Below are positions 17,962 through 28,868 of a stretch of DNA of 64,000 nt, one piece after another (the stretch's first letter is position 1; each line of letters starts with the position of its first letter). Position numbers and translations under genes: made by a program. Location: contig NZ_QICN01000005.1 in NCBI RefSeq assembly GCF_003201205.1, forward strand, positions 186,001 to 250,000, read 5' to 3'. The DNA is from Sinimarinibacterium flocculans (GTDB lineage Bacteria; Pseudomonadota; Gammaproteobacteria; Nevskiales; Nevskiaceae). The notes beneath the pieces are model-generated. The model had not been told where the DNA came from. It ran no database searches and saw nothing but the letters and a program-made list of their open reading frames with translations.

Positions 17962-20900
17962 CCATTGATCCACGCGCCCGCGAGGGGCGCGACACGCGGG
18001 CTGAATCGCTGATTGCACGCTCGGCGTGGTTTCGATCCACGCGCCCGCGAGGGGCGCGACCTGGATTTGCATGTTTGCGTTCTCGGCTTGCGGTTGTTTC
18101 GATCCACGCGCCCGCGAGGGGCGCGACCGGTCCGGTGACCGGCTGCAGCGCCGTGATGCTGCGTTTCGATCCACGCGCCCGCGAGGGGCGCGACACGTAC
18201 CGCCCGGCCGCTTGATGTAGCCGCAGGGGTTTCGATCCACGCGCCCGCGAGGGGCGCGACGCGGCGAAGTACCTGCGCGCGATGTACAACCGCACGTTTC
18301 GATCCACGCGCCCGCGAGGGGCGCGACGGGGGATGTATCTCTGATCGTGTGCGAGGTGCGCGAAGTTTCGATCCACGCGCCCGCGAGGGGCGCGACTAGC
18401 ACGGTTCCGTTCTCCGCTCCATTCGAGGTGATGTTTCGATCCACGCGCCCGCGAGGGGCGCGACCAGGGCAGCTCGATCTGCAACACGTGGCGGTACAGG
18501 TTTCGATCCACGCGCCCGCGAGGGGCGCGACTCCCGGAGTCGGGTGCATGACCGGCCAGGACTGGTTTCGATCCACGCGCCCGCGAGGGGCGCGACACCA
18601 GGCCGAGCAGCGCCTGCTCGCACACGTCCCAGTTTCGATCCACGCGCCCGCGAGGGGCGCGACGGACCGCTTCCAGTACTTGGGCAGGTCCTTGTCGTGT
18701 TTCGATCCACGCGCCCGCGAGGGGCGCGACGCTTTCTGACGCCGTTCCACGTCACCGACCTGCAGTTTCGATCCACGCGCCCGCGAGGGGCGCGACGTCT
18801 GCCGGCCGCTGGAACTGGGGTTGCTCAGCGTGTTTCGATCCACGCGCCCGCGAGGGGCGCGACCGCCAGACGCTGCTGCTGCTGACCGAGGAAGAGCAGT
18901 TTCGATCCACGCGCCCGCGAGGGGCGCGACACCCGCGCGGCCTCGTCGCGGTACGCCTCGCGGGGTTTCGATCCACGCGCCCGCGAGGGGCGCGACATAT
19001 GCAGCGTCCGCGACTCTTGCGCGCCTGTATCGTTTCGATCCACGCGCCCGCGAGGGGCGCGACTCCAGCGGCCCGACGATCAACATGGGCCGCGACCCGT
19101 TTCGATCCACGCGCCCGCGAGGGGCGCGACGTGGCTGTCCATCACCTGGGCGGCCGACAAGATCGAGTTTCGATCCACGCGCCCGCGAGGGGCGCGACTC
19201 ATCGCCGCGCCCCGCGTCGACGTGGCGCCCGTGTTTCGATCCACGCGCCCGCGAGGGGCGCGACGCTGTAGTTGGGGCTGGCGAAGAGGTATTGCCAGCG
19301 GTTTCGATCCACGCGCCCGCGAGGGGCGCGACATGCGGCGCGCAATTAGCACGCTAGCTGGACAAGGTGTTTCGATCCACGCGCCCGCGAGGGGCGCGAC
19401 TGGAAAAGTTCAGCAATGGGGATTCCTTGGATTACAGTTTCGATCCACGCGCCCGCGAGGGGCGCGACCTTTGCGCCGGTGTCGTAGCGCGCGAAGGGGC
19501 CGGAGTTTCGATCCACGCGCCCGCGAGGGGCGCGACCGCATCGCGACGTTCGCCGACTCTGACGGTGCGGCGTTTCGATCCACGCGCCCGCGAGGGGCGC
19601 GACTTCTTCCCAGTAGCACTCGAGCAGATGCAGGTCGGGTTTCGATCCACGCGCCCGCGAGGGGCGCGACGCGGTGGCTATAAGGTGTTCTCATGAATCC
19701 GATTGTTTCGATCCACGCGCCCGCGAGGGGCGCGACGCTCGGCATCTGGAGCGGGACGGTGTGCGCGTCGTGTTTCGATCCACGCGCCCGCGAGGGGCGC
19801 GACGGAAGAGCACATGGGAAACGCTGAACTACCGCAGTAGTTTCGATCCACGCGCCCGCGAGGGGCGCGACGTCGAACCACGACAAGGCGCTGACGCGGT
19901 GGTTGCGGGTTTCGATCCACGCGCCCGCGAGGGGCGCGACGTCCGCCGCTTGACCATACCTCAATCTGCGAAAGGGTTTCGATCCACGCGCCCGCGAGGG
20001 GCGCGACGCGCGGCGCTAGCCGTGCCGATGTCGACGGCGACGTTTCGATCCACGCGCCCGCGAGGGGCGCGACAGTTGCAGTTGTTCGATTCCTGCGGAC
20101 TCGTGAGTAGTTTCGATCCACGCGCCCGCGAGGGGCGCGACCGCAGGCGGCCGGCCGCTCGACGGTGGGTGAGCAGTTTCGATCCACGCGCCCGCGAGGG
20201 GCGCGACTCAAAGGTGACGAGACGGGCTTGGAGTTCGTGGACGTTTCGATCCACGCGCCCGCGAGGGGCGCGACGCACGGAAGGCGGGCTGTTCGGCATC
20301 GGTGGGCAGTTTCGATCCACGCGCCCGCGAGGGGCGCGACGCGCTGGCAGGGTCAGGTTCCGACCATCGAGGTGGTTTCGATCCACGCGCCCGCGAGGGG
20401 CGCGACGAGCGCGCCGACCTCATCGCCCTGCTCATGGAGCAGTTTCGATCCACGCGCCCGCGAGGGGCGCGACAGGTGCCGCCGGATCAGCTGATGCGCC
20501 GCATCCGTTTCGATCCACGCGCCCGCGAGGGGCGCGACGACCGACCACGGCATCGAAGACCGATGACCGGGCGGTTTCGATCCACGCGCCCGCGAGGGGC
20601 GCGACGCGATGTCAGTTGCCATGCTCGGGCCTCAGAAATGGTTTCGATCCACGCGCCCGCGAGGGGCGCGACAAGGCGGCCGACGAGGCGCAGCGTGCCG
20701 AAGAGGTTTCGATCCACGCGCCCGCGAGGGGCGCGACTGGCCTCAATCGCGCGCTGGATTGCGTTCTCACTGTTTCGATCCACGCGCCCGCGAGGGGCGC
20801 GACCCACCGCCGTCTCGGCCCCACGCTCCAGGTTGTCGTTTCGATCCACGCGCCCGCGAGGGGCGCGACCTGCGCGTTGCCGACGCCCTGACTGAACTGG

Positions 20901-23341
20901 CTGGTTTCGATCCACGCGCCCGCGAGGGGCGCGACACGTGCAGGCGTCTACCTGTTCACTGCGGAAGCGTGGTTTCGATCCACGCGCCCGCGAGGGGCGC
21001 GACACGCCGGGTCTTCCTCGGTATCCAGCTCGATATAGCTTCGATCCACGCGCCCGCGAGGGGCGCGACCCTCAACAAGACGATGTCGCAGTTCGTGCAT
21101 GTGGTGTTTCGATCCACGCGCCCGCGAGGGGCGCGACCGGTGCTAGCCACAGCAGCACGCCAGATCGACGGCGTTTCGATCCACGCGCCCGCGAGGGGCG
21201 CGACGTATGCTTACGGCGGTCGCGCGATCGTCACGCTGTGGTTTCGATCCACGCGCCCGCGAGGGGCGCGACCGTCTGACGACGACTGGGATACACACGT
21301 GAATCAGTTTCGATCCACGCGCCCGCGAGGGGCGCGACACGCGGCCACCGCCGCGCAGGCCGCCGCGCAGCAGGTTTCGATCCACGCGCCCGCGAGGGGC
21401 GCGACCGCCGCATGATCATCGTCAATCCAATCCAGCTGACGTTTCGATCCACGCGCCCGCGAGGGGCGCGACTCTCGTCCGGCGGCTCGGAATACTCCAC
21501 GCTCGGGTTTCGATCCACGCGCCCGCGAGGGGCGCGACGCACGCAGGCGCAGCAAATCAACGCAGCGGTACAGGTTTCGATCCACGCGCCCGCGAGGGGC
21601 GCGACCTGACGCATGGCAGGCGACGCCGCCAGATGCCTCGTTTCGATCCACGCGCCCGCGAGGGGCGCGACCGCGCACGTGGTGCGCGACATCGCCGAGA
21701 CGGTGGTTTCGATCCACGCGCCCGCGAGGGGCGCGACGCATACAACCCGGCGAGGAAATCCCTGCTGATCCAGTTTCGATCCACGCGCCCGCGAGGGGCG
21801 CGACCCGGCGGTCGGTGTCGGCCTCGGCGCTGTCGGTGCGGTTTCGATCCACGCGCCCGCGAGGGGCGCGACGTTAACGCCTCCGCGAACTGCCGCCGCG
21901 CGACAGGGTTTCGATCCACGCGCCCGCGAGGGGCGCGACAAAGGGCCGGCGCTGATGTTCTTTAACGACGAAAAGTTTCGATCCACGCGCCCGCGAGGGG
22001 CGCGACGTAGATGAGGATATCCAGCACGCCGGCCACGGACTGTTTCGATCCACGCGCCCGCGAGGGGCGCGACCCTCCGGCATCCGCCTGTATGCCGACC
22101 AGCCGGAGTTTCGATCCACGCGCCCGCGAGGGGCGCGACGCAGATGCTGCGTGTCCTGATGCAGATCGAGGAGCGTTTCGATCCACGCGCCCGCGAGGGG
22201 CGCGACGCATATATTCCCGGTACTCGTCCGGGTTAGAGCCGTTTCGATCCACGCGCCCGCGAGGGGCGCGACTGGAGTGCTGCTCGATCAGCCTGTCGAC
22301 GAGATCGTTTCGATCCACGCGCCCGCGAGGGGCGCGACGTCCTGTCGTCGTCGATCTCGCTGTTGCTGCGAACGTTTCGATCCACGCGCCCGCGAGGGGC
22401 GCGACACGACGTTCCCGTTCTACGCGCGCGCGGCAGCCGAGTTTCGATCCACGCGCCCGCGAGGGGCGCGACAAGAAGTTCGCAAGTTACATGCGGATGC
22501 ACATATGTTTCGATCCACGCGCCCGCGAGGGGCGCGACTGGTGCGGTTCTGAGCAAAAAACAACCTGAATTGGAGTTTCGATCCACGCGCCCGCGAGGGG
22601 CGCGACCCGTGGCGGGCACGAGCACGGCGGTGGCGCTGTCGTTTCGATCCACGCGCCCGCGAGGGGCGCGACCGTGTAGCGGTTGCGCGCGGCCCACTGG
22701 TCGTACAGTTTCGATCCACGCGCCCGCGAGGGGCGCGACTACTCGTACTCCGTGATCTTCTGCCCGCCGATGCCGTTTCGATCCACGCGCCCGCGAGGGG
22801 CGCGACTCGGCGATGCGGTTCGCCTTCTGCTCGTCGCTGGCGTTTCGATCCACGCGCCCGCGAGGGGCGCGACCGGCGGCGCCGCGCCCCCGGCAGCGGC
22901 AGCCTTCACGGTTTCGATCCACGCGCCCGCGAGGGGCGCGACTCGCCCGCCAGTGCGCAGTACGCTGCACCGTCGACGTTTCGATCCACGCGCCCGCGAG
23001 GGGCGCGACAAAGGGCGCGCGTGGCTGTTGTCCAAGTCGCTGAAGTTTCGATCCACGCGCCCGCGAGGGGCGCGACTGTATTTTCCAATCGACTTCGCGA
23101 TGTCGATTTAGTTTCGATCCACGCGCCCGCGAGGGGCGCGACGGCCCTCCTCGTGCAGCCTCGCCGCGCAAGCGGTGTTTCGATCCACGCGCCCGCGAGG
23201 GGCGCGACGCGAGCACCGCCCCCGCGTTGGTGCCGGGGTCAAAGTTTCGATCCACGCGCCCGCGAGGGGCGCGACCCGGCGTGAGCGCCACCTGGACGCT
23301 AGGGCACCAGTTTCGATCCACGCGCCCGCGAGGGGCGCGAC
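17962..23341 (-). CRISPR. Type I-C CRISPR array, 81 repeats and 80 spacers
   Basis: Repeats are 32 nt with a mean period of 66.9 nt; spacers are mostly 34-37 nt. In the crRNA orientation (minus strand) each repeat begins GTCGCGCCCC and ends GCGTGGATCGAAAC. Positions 3-9 pair with 15-21 (CGCGCCC/GGGCGCG), leaving TGGATCGAAAC as the 11-nt 5' handle expected after Cas5c cleavage. This is the type I-C repeat class and agrees with the adjacent cas genes. The array is transcribed leftwards from the leader at 23342-23519; the newest spacers are therefore near 23341. Repeats are nearly invariant by eye. Exceptions are the trailer-end copy (17962-17993), which has lost its conserved AAAC end, and the copy at 21038-21069 with one T-to-C change (plus strand). 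No spacer-less gaps or internal insertions were seen. Confidence 0.98.
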
Positions 23342-23519
23342 GCTGCGCATCTAACTTCTTGACCGACCAAGCCGCAAACATGCCTTTCCGCGAACCAACC
23401 GCCTAGCGGCCGATCACCTCATTGCCCTCCGACGTGATCGGCACTTATCGCATAGCAATCAAATTGTTAAAGAACTGCGAACCCGCCCGCAGCTGGCCGA
23501 GCGCTAGAGGTTCGCACCT
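23342..23519 (-). promoter_or_regulatory. CRISPR leader
   Basis: The 178 bp between the cas2 stop codon and the first repeat act as leader on the minus strand. It is more AT-rich than the neighbourhood, with TTCTTTAACAATTTGATTGC around 23455-23475. A possible promoter is TTAACA-17 bp-TAAGTG (23470 down to 23442). A 9-bp inverted repeat GCCGATCAC (23409-23417) / GTGATCGGC (23434-23442) has a 16-bp gap. It may bind a regulator or an integration host protein; this is inference. Confidence 0.8.
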
Positions 23520-23810
23520 TCAAACGATCAACGGGCCATTCAGATCAACGGACGGCTTCGCCCCCACATGCTCAACCTTTCGCTGCCAGTTGGAGCCCAT
23601 GAAGTAGAAGCGCAGGCTGTCGGAATCAGGATCGATCAAGCCGATCAGCCGCTGCTTGAGCACAGCCCACTGAGCCGGCTCCACCTCGATCTCAAAGACG
23701 GAAAACTGCACTCTCTGCCCATAATCCCGACATGCCTTCGCAACCTGCCGCAATCGACGACGACCAGCTGCATCCACCGTCGTGACGTCGTAGCTGACAA
23801 GAACCATCAT
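23520..23810 (-). CDS. cas2: CRISPR-associated endonuclease Cas2
   Basis: A 96-residue ferredoxin-fold protein that, with Cas1, forms the spacer-integration complex. The N-terminus MMVLVSYDVTTVDAAGRRRLRQVAKACRDYGQRVQFSVFE is typical: the first strand ends in the conserved Asp (SYDV) and the QFSVFE strand follows. The type I-C Cas2 length is about 96. It is the last gene of the cas operon, 11 bp after cas1, and directly abuts the leader. Confidence 0.97.
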   Translation of the reverse strand: MMVLVSYDVTTVDAAGRRRLRQVAKACRDYGQRVQFSVFEIEVEPAQWAVLKQRLIGLIDPDSDSLRFYFMGSNWQRKVEHVGAKPSVDLNGPLIV

Positions 23811-23821
23811 CGACTCACCCC

Positions 23822-24862
23822 CTACTTCCAGAGAAATGGCGGGTATGCGTCGAGGTCTCCGCGCAGATGACGTGCCAAGAGCTGTGCCTGCATCCAGGGG
23901 AGCAGTCCGATGGGCATCTTCTCGTTCACAAACGCGTGGAGCACTTCTTCTCGCTTACGTTCCTGATAGGCCACCAGTAAGTTTTTCCTCGCCTCTTCTC
24001 GCAGCAGCACCACACCGTTGTCCATCCCCTGAAAATCGCGCTCGGAAACTTGCCGCCGATTGACCATCGACAACACGAGGCGATCTGCCAGAAAGGCGCG
24101 AAACTCTTCCATCAAATCCAGAGCCAGACTTGGCCTGCCCGGCCGATCACGATGAAGAAAGCCGACGGCGGGATCTAGCCCCACCGTCTCCAATGCTGAT
24201 CGGCAATCGTGGGTCAGCAGCGTGTAGAAGAATGACAACAAGGCGTTGACCGCATCCCGAGGCGGCCTACGATTCCGCCCATCGAACCGGAACATCGGGT
24301 TTGGCACGCGGATCAGATGGTCAAAGACCCCAAAGTAGGCCTGCGCAGCCTCACCTTCCAAACCTCGAAGAACCTGGGACTCAGGTTCCGTTAACAACTT
24401 TCGTGAGATGCGTTCAAGCCGCTGGTACGCCTGTCTCAGCTCCGTCGAAGCTTGGGCGCTCATGGAGTCACCGTGATCCCTTAACGCCCGCCCCAGGACC
24501 ACGCGTTGATTGAACAGCTTGCCCACTAACACATGACGAACGATGGCCGCACAGCCCTCGACGTCATCGCTCCGACGATACTGCTCGCGCCTGAGAAGCA
24601 CATTGCCGGATACAGGCCCCTCGACTCTCGCAAGGAACTTGCCGTTCGGGCTCAGAAAGCAGACGCTGATCCCCTGCTCCGCGCAATAGCCAAGTAGCGG
24701 CGGAGAGACCATCACGCGGCCGAAGCACACAAGACTTTCCAGCATATGGATGGGAATTCTGGCACGCTCCTGCTGATCCACATCCATGACCATGTTGGCG
24801 CCGTCCTTGTGCAGCCACGCGCCTTCCGTCGTCACGTACAGCGTATTGAGCTGACGACGCAT
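23822..24862 (-). CDS. cas1: CRISPR-associated endonuclease Cas1 (type I-C)
   Basis: Metal-dependent integrase of the spacer-acquisition complex, 346 residues, starting MRRQLNTLYVTTEGAWLHKDGANMVM. The N-terminal beta domain is followed by the helical catalytic domain: GLEGEAAQAYFGVFD contains the first active-site Glu, DAVNALLSFFYTLLTHDCRSALETVGLDPAVGFLHRD the central His region, and PSLALDLMEEFRAFLADRLVLSMVNRRQ the final acidic residues. Start ATG at 24862 overlaps the cas4 stop (ATGA); the frame is open 11 codons upstream but inside cas4. All catalytic blocks are intact, so adaptation could still work. Confidence 0.97.
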   Translation of the reverse strand: MRRQLNTLYVTTEGAWLHKDGANMVMDVDQQERARIPIHMLESLVCFGRVMVSPPLLGYCAEQGISVCFLSPNGKFLARVEGPVSGNVLLRREQYRRSDDVEGCAAIVRHVLVGKLFNQRVVLGRALRDHGDSMSAQASTELRQAYQRLERISRKLLTEPESQVLRGLEGEAAQAYFGVFDHLIRVPNPMFRFDGRNRRPPRDAVNALLSFFYTLLTHDCRSALETVGLDPAVGFLHRDRPGRPSLALDLMEEFRAFLADRLVLSMVNRRQVSERDFQGMDNGVVLLREEARKNLLVAYQERKREEVLHAFVNEKMPIGLLPWMQAQLLARHLRGDLDAYPPFLWK

Positions 24863-25494
24863 CAGTCCGTAGCTTCCATCTGGCGCTCCAGCCATTTGCG
24901 TACGGACTGCCGACGCTCAATCTCACGCGGCCTGCAGAGATCCATCAGCGAACAGGCGTCGCAACGTTTCGGCTCGTAGGTTGCCGATGGCGTGCTTCGC
25001 TCTTGGAACAATGCCCTCACCGCCAGAATGGTCTGCAGCGTCAGCTCGCGTAGCGACCCGTCGAAAGCTACAAGCTTTCGACGACGGGTTTGGCCGTAAA
25101 ACAAAGCGCCCTCAGGCACCGCGCAACCCAGCATCGCCTCCAGGCACAAGCCCTGCGCGCAAAGCTGAACCTCATCCGCGCGATGCGCCTTCGGTCTGCC
25201 GCGCTTGTACTCCACTGGGCACGGGACCGACGTCGACCCCACCACTCGGAACTCCACGACATCCGCCACACCCGCCACCCCAAGCGCAGGAGCAGCTAAG
25301 GGCATCGCGGTCACCGTCCGCACGCCACGGCGCTGCTCGATGCCGGGCAAGTCCGCCCGATCGTGCATGATCCGTCCCTCGGCGGTATGACGGTTTTCGG
25401 ACCACAGGCGCTCGACTTGAATCAGGGCGAATTGCCGCGGGCAGTACAAGTAGTGCTGGAGGGCGGAGATAGGAATGAGGTCGTCGTCTTCCAT
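24862..25494 (-). CDS. cas4: CRISPR-associated exonuclease Cas4
   Basis: A 210-residue RecB-fold nuclease with an iron-sulfur cluster, needed for PAM-correct trimming of prespacers. The cluster cysteines are in LYCPRQFAL (Cys18) and in the C-terminal CDACSLMDLCRP. The nuclease motifs appear as GVAGVADVVEFRVVG and PCPVEYKRGRPK (the E-x-K motif), with QLCAQGLCLEAMLG as the QhxxY-like helix. It overlaps cas1 by 3 bp and is separated from cas7c by 19 bp. Confidence 0.96.
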   Translation of the reverse strand: MEDDDLIPISALQHYLYCPRQFALIQVERLWSENRHTAEGRIMHDRADLPGIEQRRGVRTVTAMPLAAPALGVAGVADVVEFRVVGSTSVPCPVEYKRGRPKAHRADEVQLCAQGLCLEAMLGCAVPEGALFYGQTRRRKLVAFDGSLRELTLQTILAVRALFQERSTPSATYEPKRCDACSLMDLCRPREIERRQSVRKWLERQMEATD

Positions 25495-25513
25495 CGTCCG
25501 CCCTCCAACTACG

Positions 25514-26383
25514 TCAGAACGGCTCGAACACGGTTACGCCGTCAGGAAGGCTGTCGCGATCAACATTGACCTGATAATCGGAGAAATGGCGCGCGGGCGC
25601 TTCCGCCTTTGGATCGACGCGCTTCACGGTGACCTTGTCGAACAAGACGTGAGCCGGGGCATTCCCCATCGGCAGCTCATGCTTGAACACGATCAGTTTG
25701 CGCGCCGACATCTCACCGTGAGCGGCGGAGCGGTCATGCTCAAAAAGGTTGGTCAGCGCCCGCCAGAGCAGGGCCAGATCCTCTTCCGAGAATCCCGTGC
25801 GTTCCGCCAGCTTGGCAGAGACAAACCCGTGCATGCGATACAGCCCATAGGGCAGAACATGCTTGCGGCCCATAGTGCGTTCCTTCTCCAGGTCCTTCTC
25901 GTTCGTCACCGCAACGCGTGTGATGGAGATCTCCAGGGGCACTACCGACTCCACGGAGCTAGCGAAGGCCAATTGAATAGGCCCGCGAACCTGTCCAGCA
26001 TTCACTTCCGTCGTCATCACCGCGCCGAACGCCCGTACATCGAAGAAGTTCTTGCACATCCAGGCGGTCAGCTCGCGCGCTTTCGCCTCGTCCTTGGGCA
26101 GCTTCTTGGACTCCGGTTCAATGTCCAGCGCGGCATAGGCCTGCTTGTGCTGGTTGTTGAGAACCGACTTCTCCTGCATGTAGATGGCGTAGCCCGCCGC
26201 GCCCTCCTTTTCCAGAGCCACGTAGTTCCGAATCTTGCGTTTGATCGCAACGTCGGTGACCAGCCCCTGATTCGTCTCTGGATCGAGACGCGGCAAATTG
26301 CCGGCATCGGGGTCTCCATTCGGGTTGCCATTGCTCACGTCGAACAGATAGACAAACTCGTAGCGGTTGGTAATGGCGCTCAT
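25514..26383 (-). CDS. cas7c: Type I-C Cascade backbone subunit Cas7 (Csd2)
   Basis: A 289-residue RAMP protein that polymerises along the crRNA. It starts [37 protein letters not shown], the hallmark N-terminus of Csd2, followed by [16 protein letters not shown]. Later blocks are [12 protein letters not shown] (the RAMP glycine-containing core), [18 protein letters not shown] and the thumb region [26 protein letters not shown]. The start overlaps the cas8c stop by 4 bp. The protein is full length and shows no disruption. Confidence 0.97.
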   Translation of the reverse strand: MSAITNRYEFVYLFDVSNGNPNGDPDAGNLPRLDPETNQGLVTDVAIKRKIRNYVALEKEGAAGYAIYMQEKSVLNNQHKQAYAALDIEPESKKLPKDEAKARELTAWMCKNFFDVRAFGAVMTTEVNAGQVRGPIQLAFASSVESVVPLEISITRVAVTNEKDLEKERTMGRKHVLPYGLYRMHGFVSAKLAERTGFSEEDLALLWRALTNLFEHDRSAAHGEMSARKLIVFKHELPMGNAPAHVLFDKVTVKRVDPKAEAPARHFSDYQVNVDRDSLPDGVTVFEPF

Positions 26384-26778
26384 GCGATCTCTCCCTCGGT
26401 TTCGGTATCCGCAACATCGTGACGCGCAAAGCGCGCCTGGATCTGGTGGTAGTAGCCGATGGCGAACTGTCCCTGCGCCTCGATGCGCAAGCTCCTTGGA
26501 AACGCTGTTCCAAGTCGATCGACGATTTCGCCAATCTCCTTCTCGAGATTCACTGCAAATCCGGGCTTGTCCTTACGCAATCGCCCAAGGTGATGCTGTG
26601 CGTTCCTGAGCAGAACCGGAAACACGCTGGCGGGTGTCGCCGAGGCCGCGCCGTAGTAGCGATCCCGAATCGTTGCATTGATCTGTTTGCCCAACGCAGC
26701 GCGCTGGATGTTCTCCAAGGTCGAGAACAGACGGCCCAACAGATAGCCGGGATCGGCATTTTCTGTATCAAGACTCAC
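26380..26778 (-). CDS. cas11c: Cas11c small subunit from an internal start in cas8c
   Basis: In type I-C systems a separate small subunit is translated from within the 3' end of cas8c. Here a GTG at 26778 lies in frame and is preceded by AAGGGAG (26787-26793) at 8-bp spacing, an unexpectedly good ribosome site in the middle of a gene. It would give 132 residues beginning (M)[17 protein letters not shown] and ending at the cas8c stop. The sequence contains [20 protein letters not shown] and [10 protein letters not shown], blocks conserved in Cas11c/Cas8c C-termini. Known family behaviour plus the seen Shine-Dalgarno sequence make this likely; expression itself is inferred. Confidence 0.78.
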   Translation of the reverse strand: MSLDTENADPGYLLGRLFSTLENIQRAALGKQINATIRDRYYGAASATPASVFPVLLRNAQHHLGRLRKDKPGFAVNLEKEIGEIVDRLGTAFPRSLRIEAQGQFAIGYYHQIQARFARHDVADTETEGEIA

Positions 26779-28179
26779 GGGTAGTACTCCCTTGTCGATG
26801 TCCCTCTGGCCCAGCCGCGCTTCGCGGGCCAGGATGGCTTTGATCAGTGAGGCGCGCGCGCCGAAAGCCCTCTCATCACCGTCAGCGCGAAGCCGCATGA
26901 TCAAGGTGGTCAATAAGCTTCGCGGGTAGCGGCCGCCGGTCAGGATCGCGCGGGTCAACTCCCCGGCCAGCTGCGGTGGCACGTCCTCGCTCTTTGCTTT
27001 GCCGTCACGCGACGGCGCTGATGCGAGCAGCAGCCGCCAGACGGGCGGTGGCCTCCGCCAAGGCGACGGCACGAGATTCAAATCGTCGAAATGCCACGCC
27101 AGTCGCTCGGCGAACACGGCTAGCGTCTCGGTCTCCCAGAAACGCACCGACAATCGCGAGGCATTCGGCGCCAGTCCGAGCACGAAAATACGCGTACCGT
27201 CGTCTAGCTGCCCCTCCAGGTCGCGCAGTGGCAATCCACGGCGGACCTGGTCGAGCACCTCGTACAGTTGCCGGATCGCGCGTTCGTCATCGTCCGCCGG
27301 ATCGAAGAAGCTGGCGAACAAGTCCTCCGCCGCCTGAGCTTGGGCATTGCTTGGCGCCTGCGCCCAGAACACGACTGTCGTATCACCAATCCGAAGCTGC
27401 TGCCGACTTTCGCGCCTCAACAGGTGGTTGAGAACCGTTGTATAGGCAAACGCAACCGCTTCCGAGATCGGCGCATTCTCGCCCTGCTGCTTTCCATAGG
27501 AGGTGAACGATTCAAGGTTGAACGAAACCAGTGAAGCGCCGGAACTTTGAGCCCCCATCACACCTTTGATGGCGGGGTGCAAACGCGCCACCGGCGCCTT
27601 CTCGCCGGTTACCAGACACATCCTCAAGGCGCTGCCGGCACCGGCAGCGACCATCCGCTGCCACGCGGCACGCGCGGCAGGACGCTCGTGCAGAAAGCGC
27701 TGTTCACCCTCCAACCGGAAGACCACGTTGGTATCCAGCATCGTCTCGCCGTGGCGCACGAAAGCCGGATGCTCCGTGAACATCTTCGGCCGCCACTGGC
27801 TCAGGAACGTCTGAAGCGCCCGCAGTCCCGGATCGTCGGTATCCGCCAGCGCTTCGGCATGCAGCGCGCGGAAGGTCGCATGCTCCTGCTCGCTTCGCTT
27901 GCTGCTGGCGCTCACCCCCAGCACGTAACTGGTCTTGTCCCAGAGAAAGCACGCCGCGATGTTCACCGAGCGCTTCGGCGCTTGCGGGACGCTGAGGCCG
28001 CGCGGAGTCGGCTTCTTGCCGCTGGTATCGCGGATGTCGAGTACATCGATGACATCGCCGCCCGGCGACAGGATGATCGCGTAGCTGATCTTTTCCTGAC
28101 TGTAGCCTGGGGCGGAAATGCTCTCCGGTTGCTCATCCAGCAACCGCAGGTAGTAGTCATTCAAGGCGGCAAGGATCAT
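26380..28179 (-). CDS. cas8c: Type I-C Cascade large subunit Cas8c (Csd1)
   Basis: A 599-residue large subunit that recognises the PAM and nucleates the R-loop. It begins [37 protein letters not shown], typical of Csd1, with [20 protein letters not shown] and the [34 protein letters not shown] block that identifies the family. The C-terminal about 130 residues are the small-subunit-like helical domain and contain an internal start for Cas11c. Cas8c overlaps cas5c by 4 bp upstream and cas7c by 4 bp downstream. No frameshift is seen. Confidence 0.97.
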   Translation of the reverse strand: MILAALNDYYLRLLDEQPESISAPGYSQEKISYAIILSPGGDVIDVLDIRDTSGKKPTPRGLSVPQAPKRSVNIAACFLWDKTSYVLGVSASSKRSEQEHATFRALHAEALADTDDPGLRALQTFLSQWRPKMFTEHPAFVRHGETMLDTNVVFRLEGEQRFLHERPAARAAWQRMVAAGAGSALRMCLVTGEKAPVARLHPAIKGVMGAQSSGASLVSFNLESFTSYGKQQGENAPISEAVAFAYTTVLNHLLRRESRQQLRIGDTTVVFWAQAPSNAQAQAAEDLFASFFDPADDDERAIRQLYEVLDQVRRGLPLRDLEGQLDDGTRIFVLGLAPNASRLSVRFWETETLAVFAERLAWHFDDLNLVPSPWRRPPPVWRLLLASAPSRDGKAKSEDVPPQLAGELTRAILTGGRYPRSLLTTLIMRLRADGDERAFGARASLIKAILAREARLGQRDIDKGVLPVSLDTENADPGYLLGRLFSTLENIQRAALGKQINATIRDRYYGAASATPASVFPVLLRNAQHHLGRLRKDKPGFAVNLEKEIGEIVDRLGTAFPRSLRIEAQGQFAIGYYHQIQARFARHDVADTETEGEIA

Positions 28180-28850
28180 GAGCGAATCTCCTCGCTGGCC
28201 ATAGGCGGCACCACGATCAAGCCATCGACCATCCGCGCCCGAAAGAAGCGGGACGTCATACCATCAGCGAAGTCGATGTCGTGCAGCATCCATCCCAGAT
28301 CCCGCTCGCCGGCCAGCGAGGCATGCGCAGCGGGCGTCTCGCTGCCGTCCTCAATCAACTCGAAGCGAGCGGGAAACTCGCGAGTGCCAAGACACGGCGC
28401 GTGAAAGCACTGCCCGCGGCGCGCGCGCCGATTGAAGATGTCGAGATGCTTGCCGACGTTGTCGTCGGGGCCAGCCTTGTCCGTCAACTCGAAGTGCGCG
28501 CCGATCACATAGGCCACGTCCCGCAGAAGCGTCGTGGCCCGCTGCTGGCGATCTTCCTCGACATAGCTGACCAGCGTGTCGGTGCGGCCAGTCTTGATCG
28601 CCTTGCCGACGCTGGCTGCAGACAGCTTGCCGCCCACCTCGTTGCGCCGGATCGACTCGAAGCGAATCGGCTTCAGCACCTGGATGCTGTCCACCACCCA
28701 GCGAATCGCAGGCTTCCAGTGAATCGCCTCCAGAATGCCGCGAGCGGCCGACGGTGTGATGACGTCGTACGACACTCTTTCGACCTTCATTTCGGGGCGA
28801 GTAAATAGTGCTCGCTCGCCTTGGATAAATAGCTTGACGCCGAAGCCCAT
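28176..28850 (-). CDS. cas5c: Type I-C crRNA endonuclease/Cascade subunit Cas5c (Cas5d)
   Basis: A 224-residue RAMP protein that cleaves the repeat hairpin in type I-C systems (replacing Cas6) and stays on the crRNA 5' handle. The N-terminus GVKLFIQGERALFTRPEMKVERVSYDVITPSAARGILEAIHWKP is the Cas5c signature. The glycine-rich C-terminal part includes REFPARFELIE. I place the start at 28850, with GGGAGGGGGT directly before the ATG and the normal family length; an ATG at 28901 is in frame but would start inside the hairpin of the upstream RNA element. The coding region is intact, which matters because cas3 is not. Confidence 0.95.
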   Translation of the reverse strand: MGFGVKLFIQGERALFTRPEMKVERVSYDVITPSAARGILEAIHWKPAIRWVVDSIQVLKPIRFESIRRNEVGGKLSAASVGKAIKTGRTDTLVSYVEEDRQQRATTLLRDVAYVIGAHFELTDKAGPDDNVGKHLDIFNRRARRGQCFHAPCLGTREFPARFELIEDGSETPAAHASLAGERDLGWMLHDIDFADGMTSRFFRARMVDGLIVVPPMASEEIRS

Positions 28851-28868
28851 ACCCCCTCCCGCCCACAA

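Noticed and set aside
18026..23381. Many long open frames on both strands rich in FDPRAREGRD, STRPRGAR or SRPSRARGSK-type repeats
   Set aside because: They are translations of the CRISPR repeat in its various frames; the periodicity follows the 67-nt repeat unit and no frame has a ribosome site.
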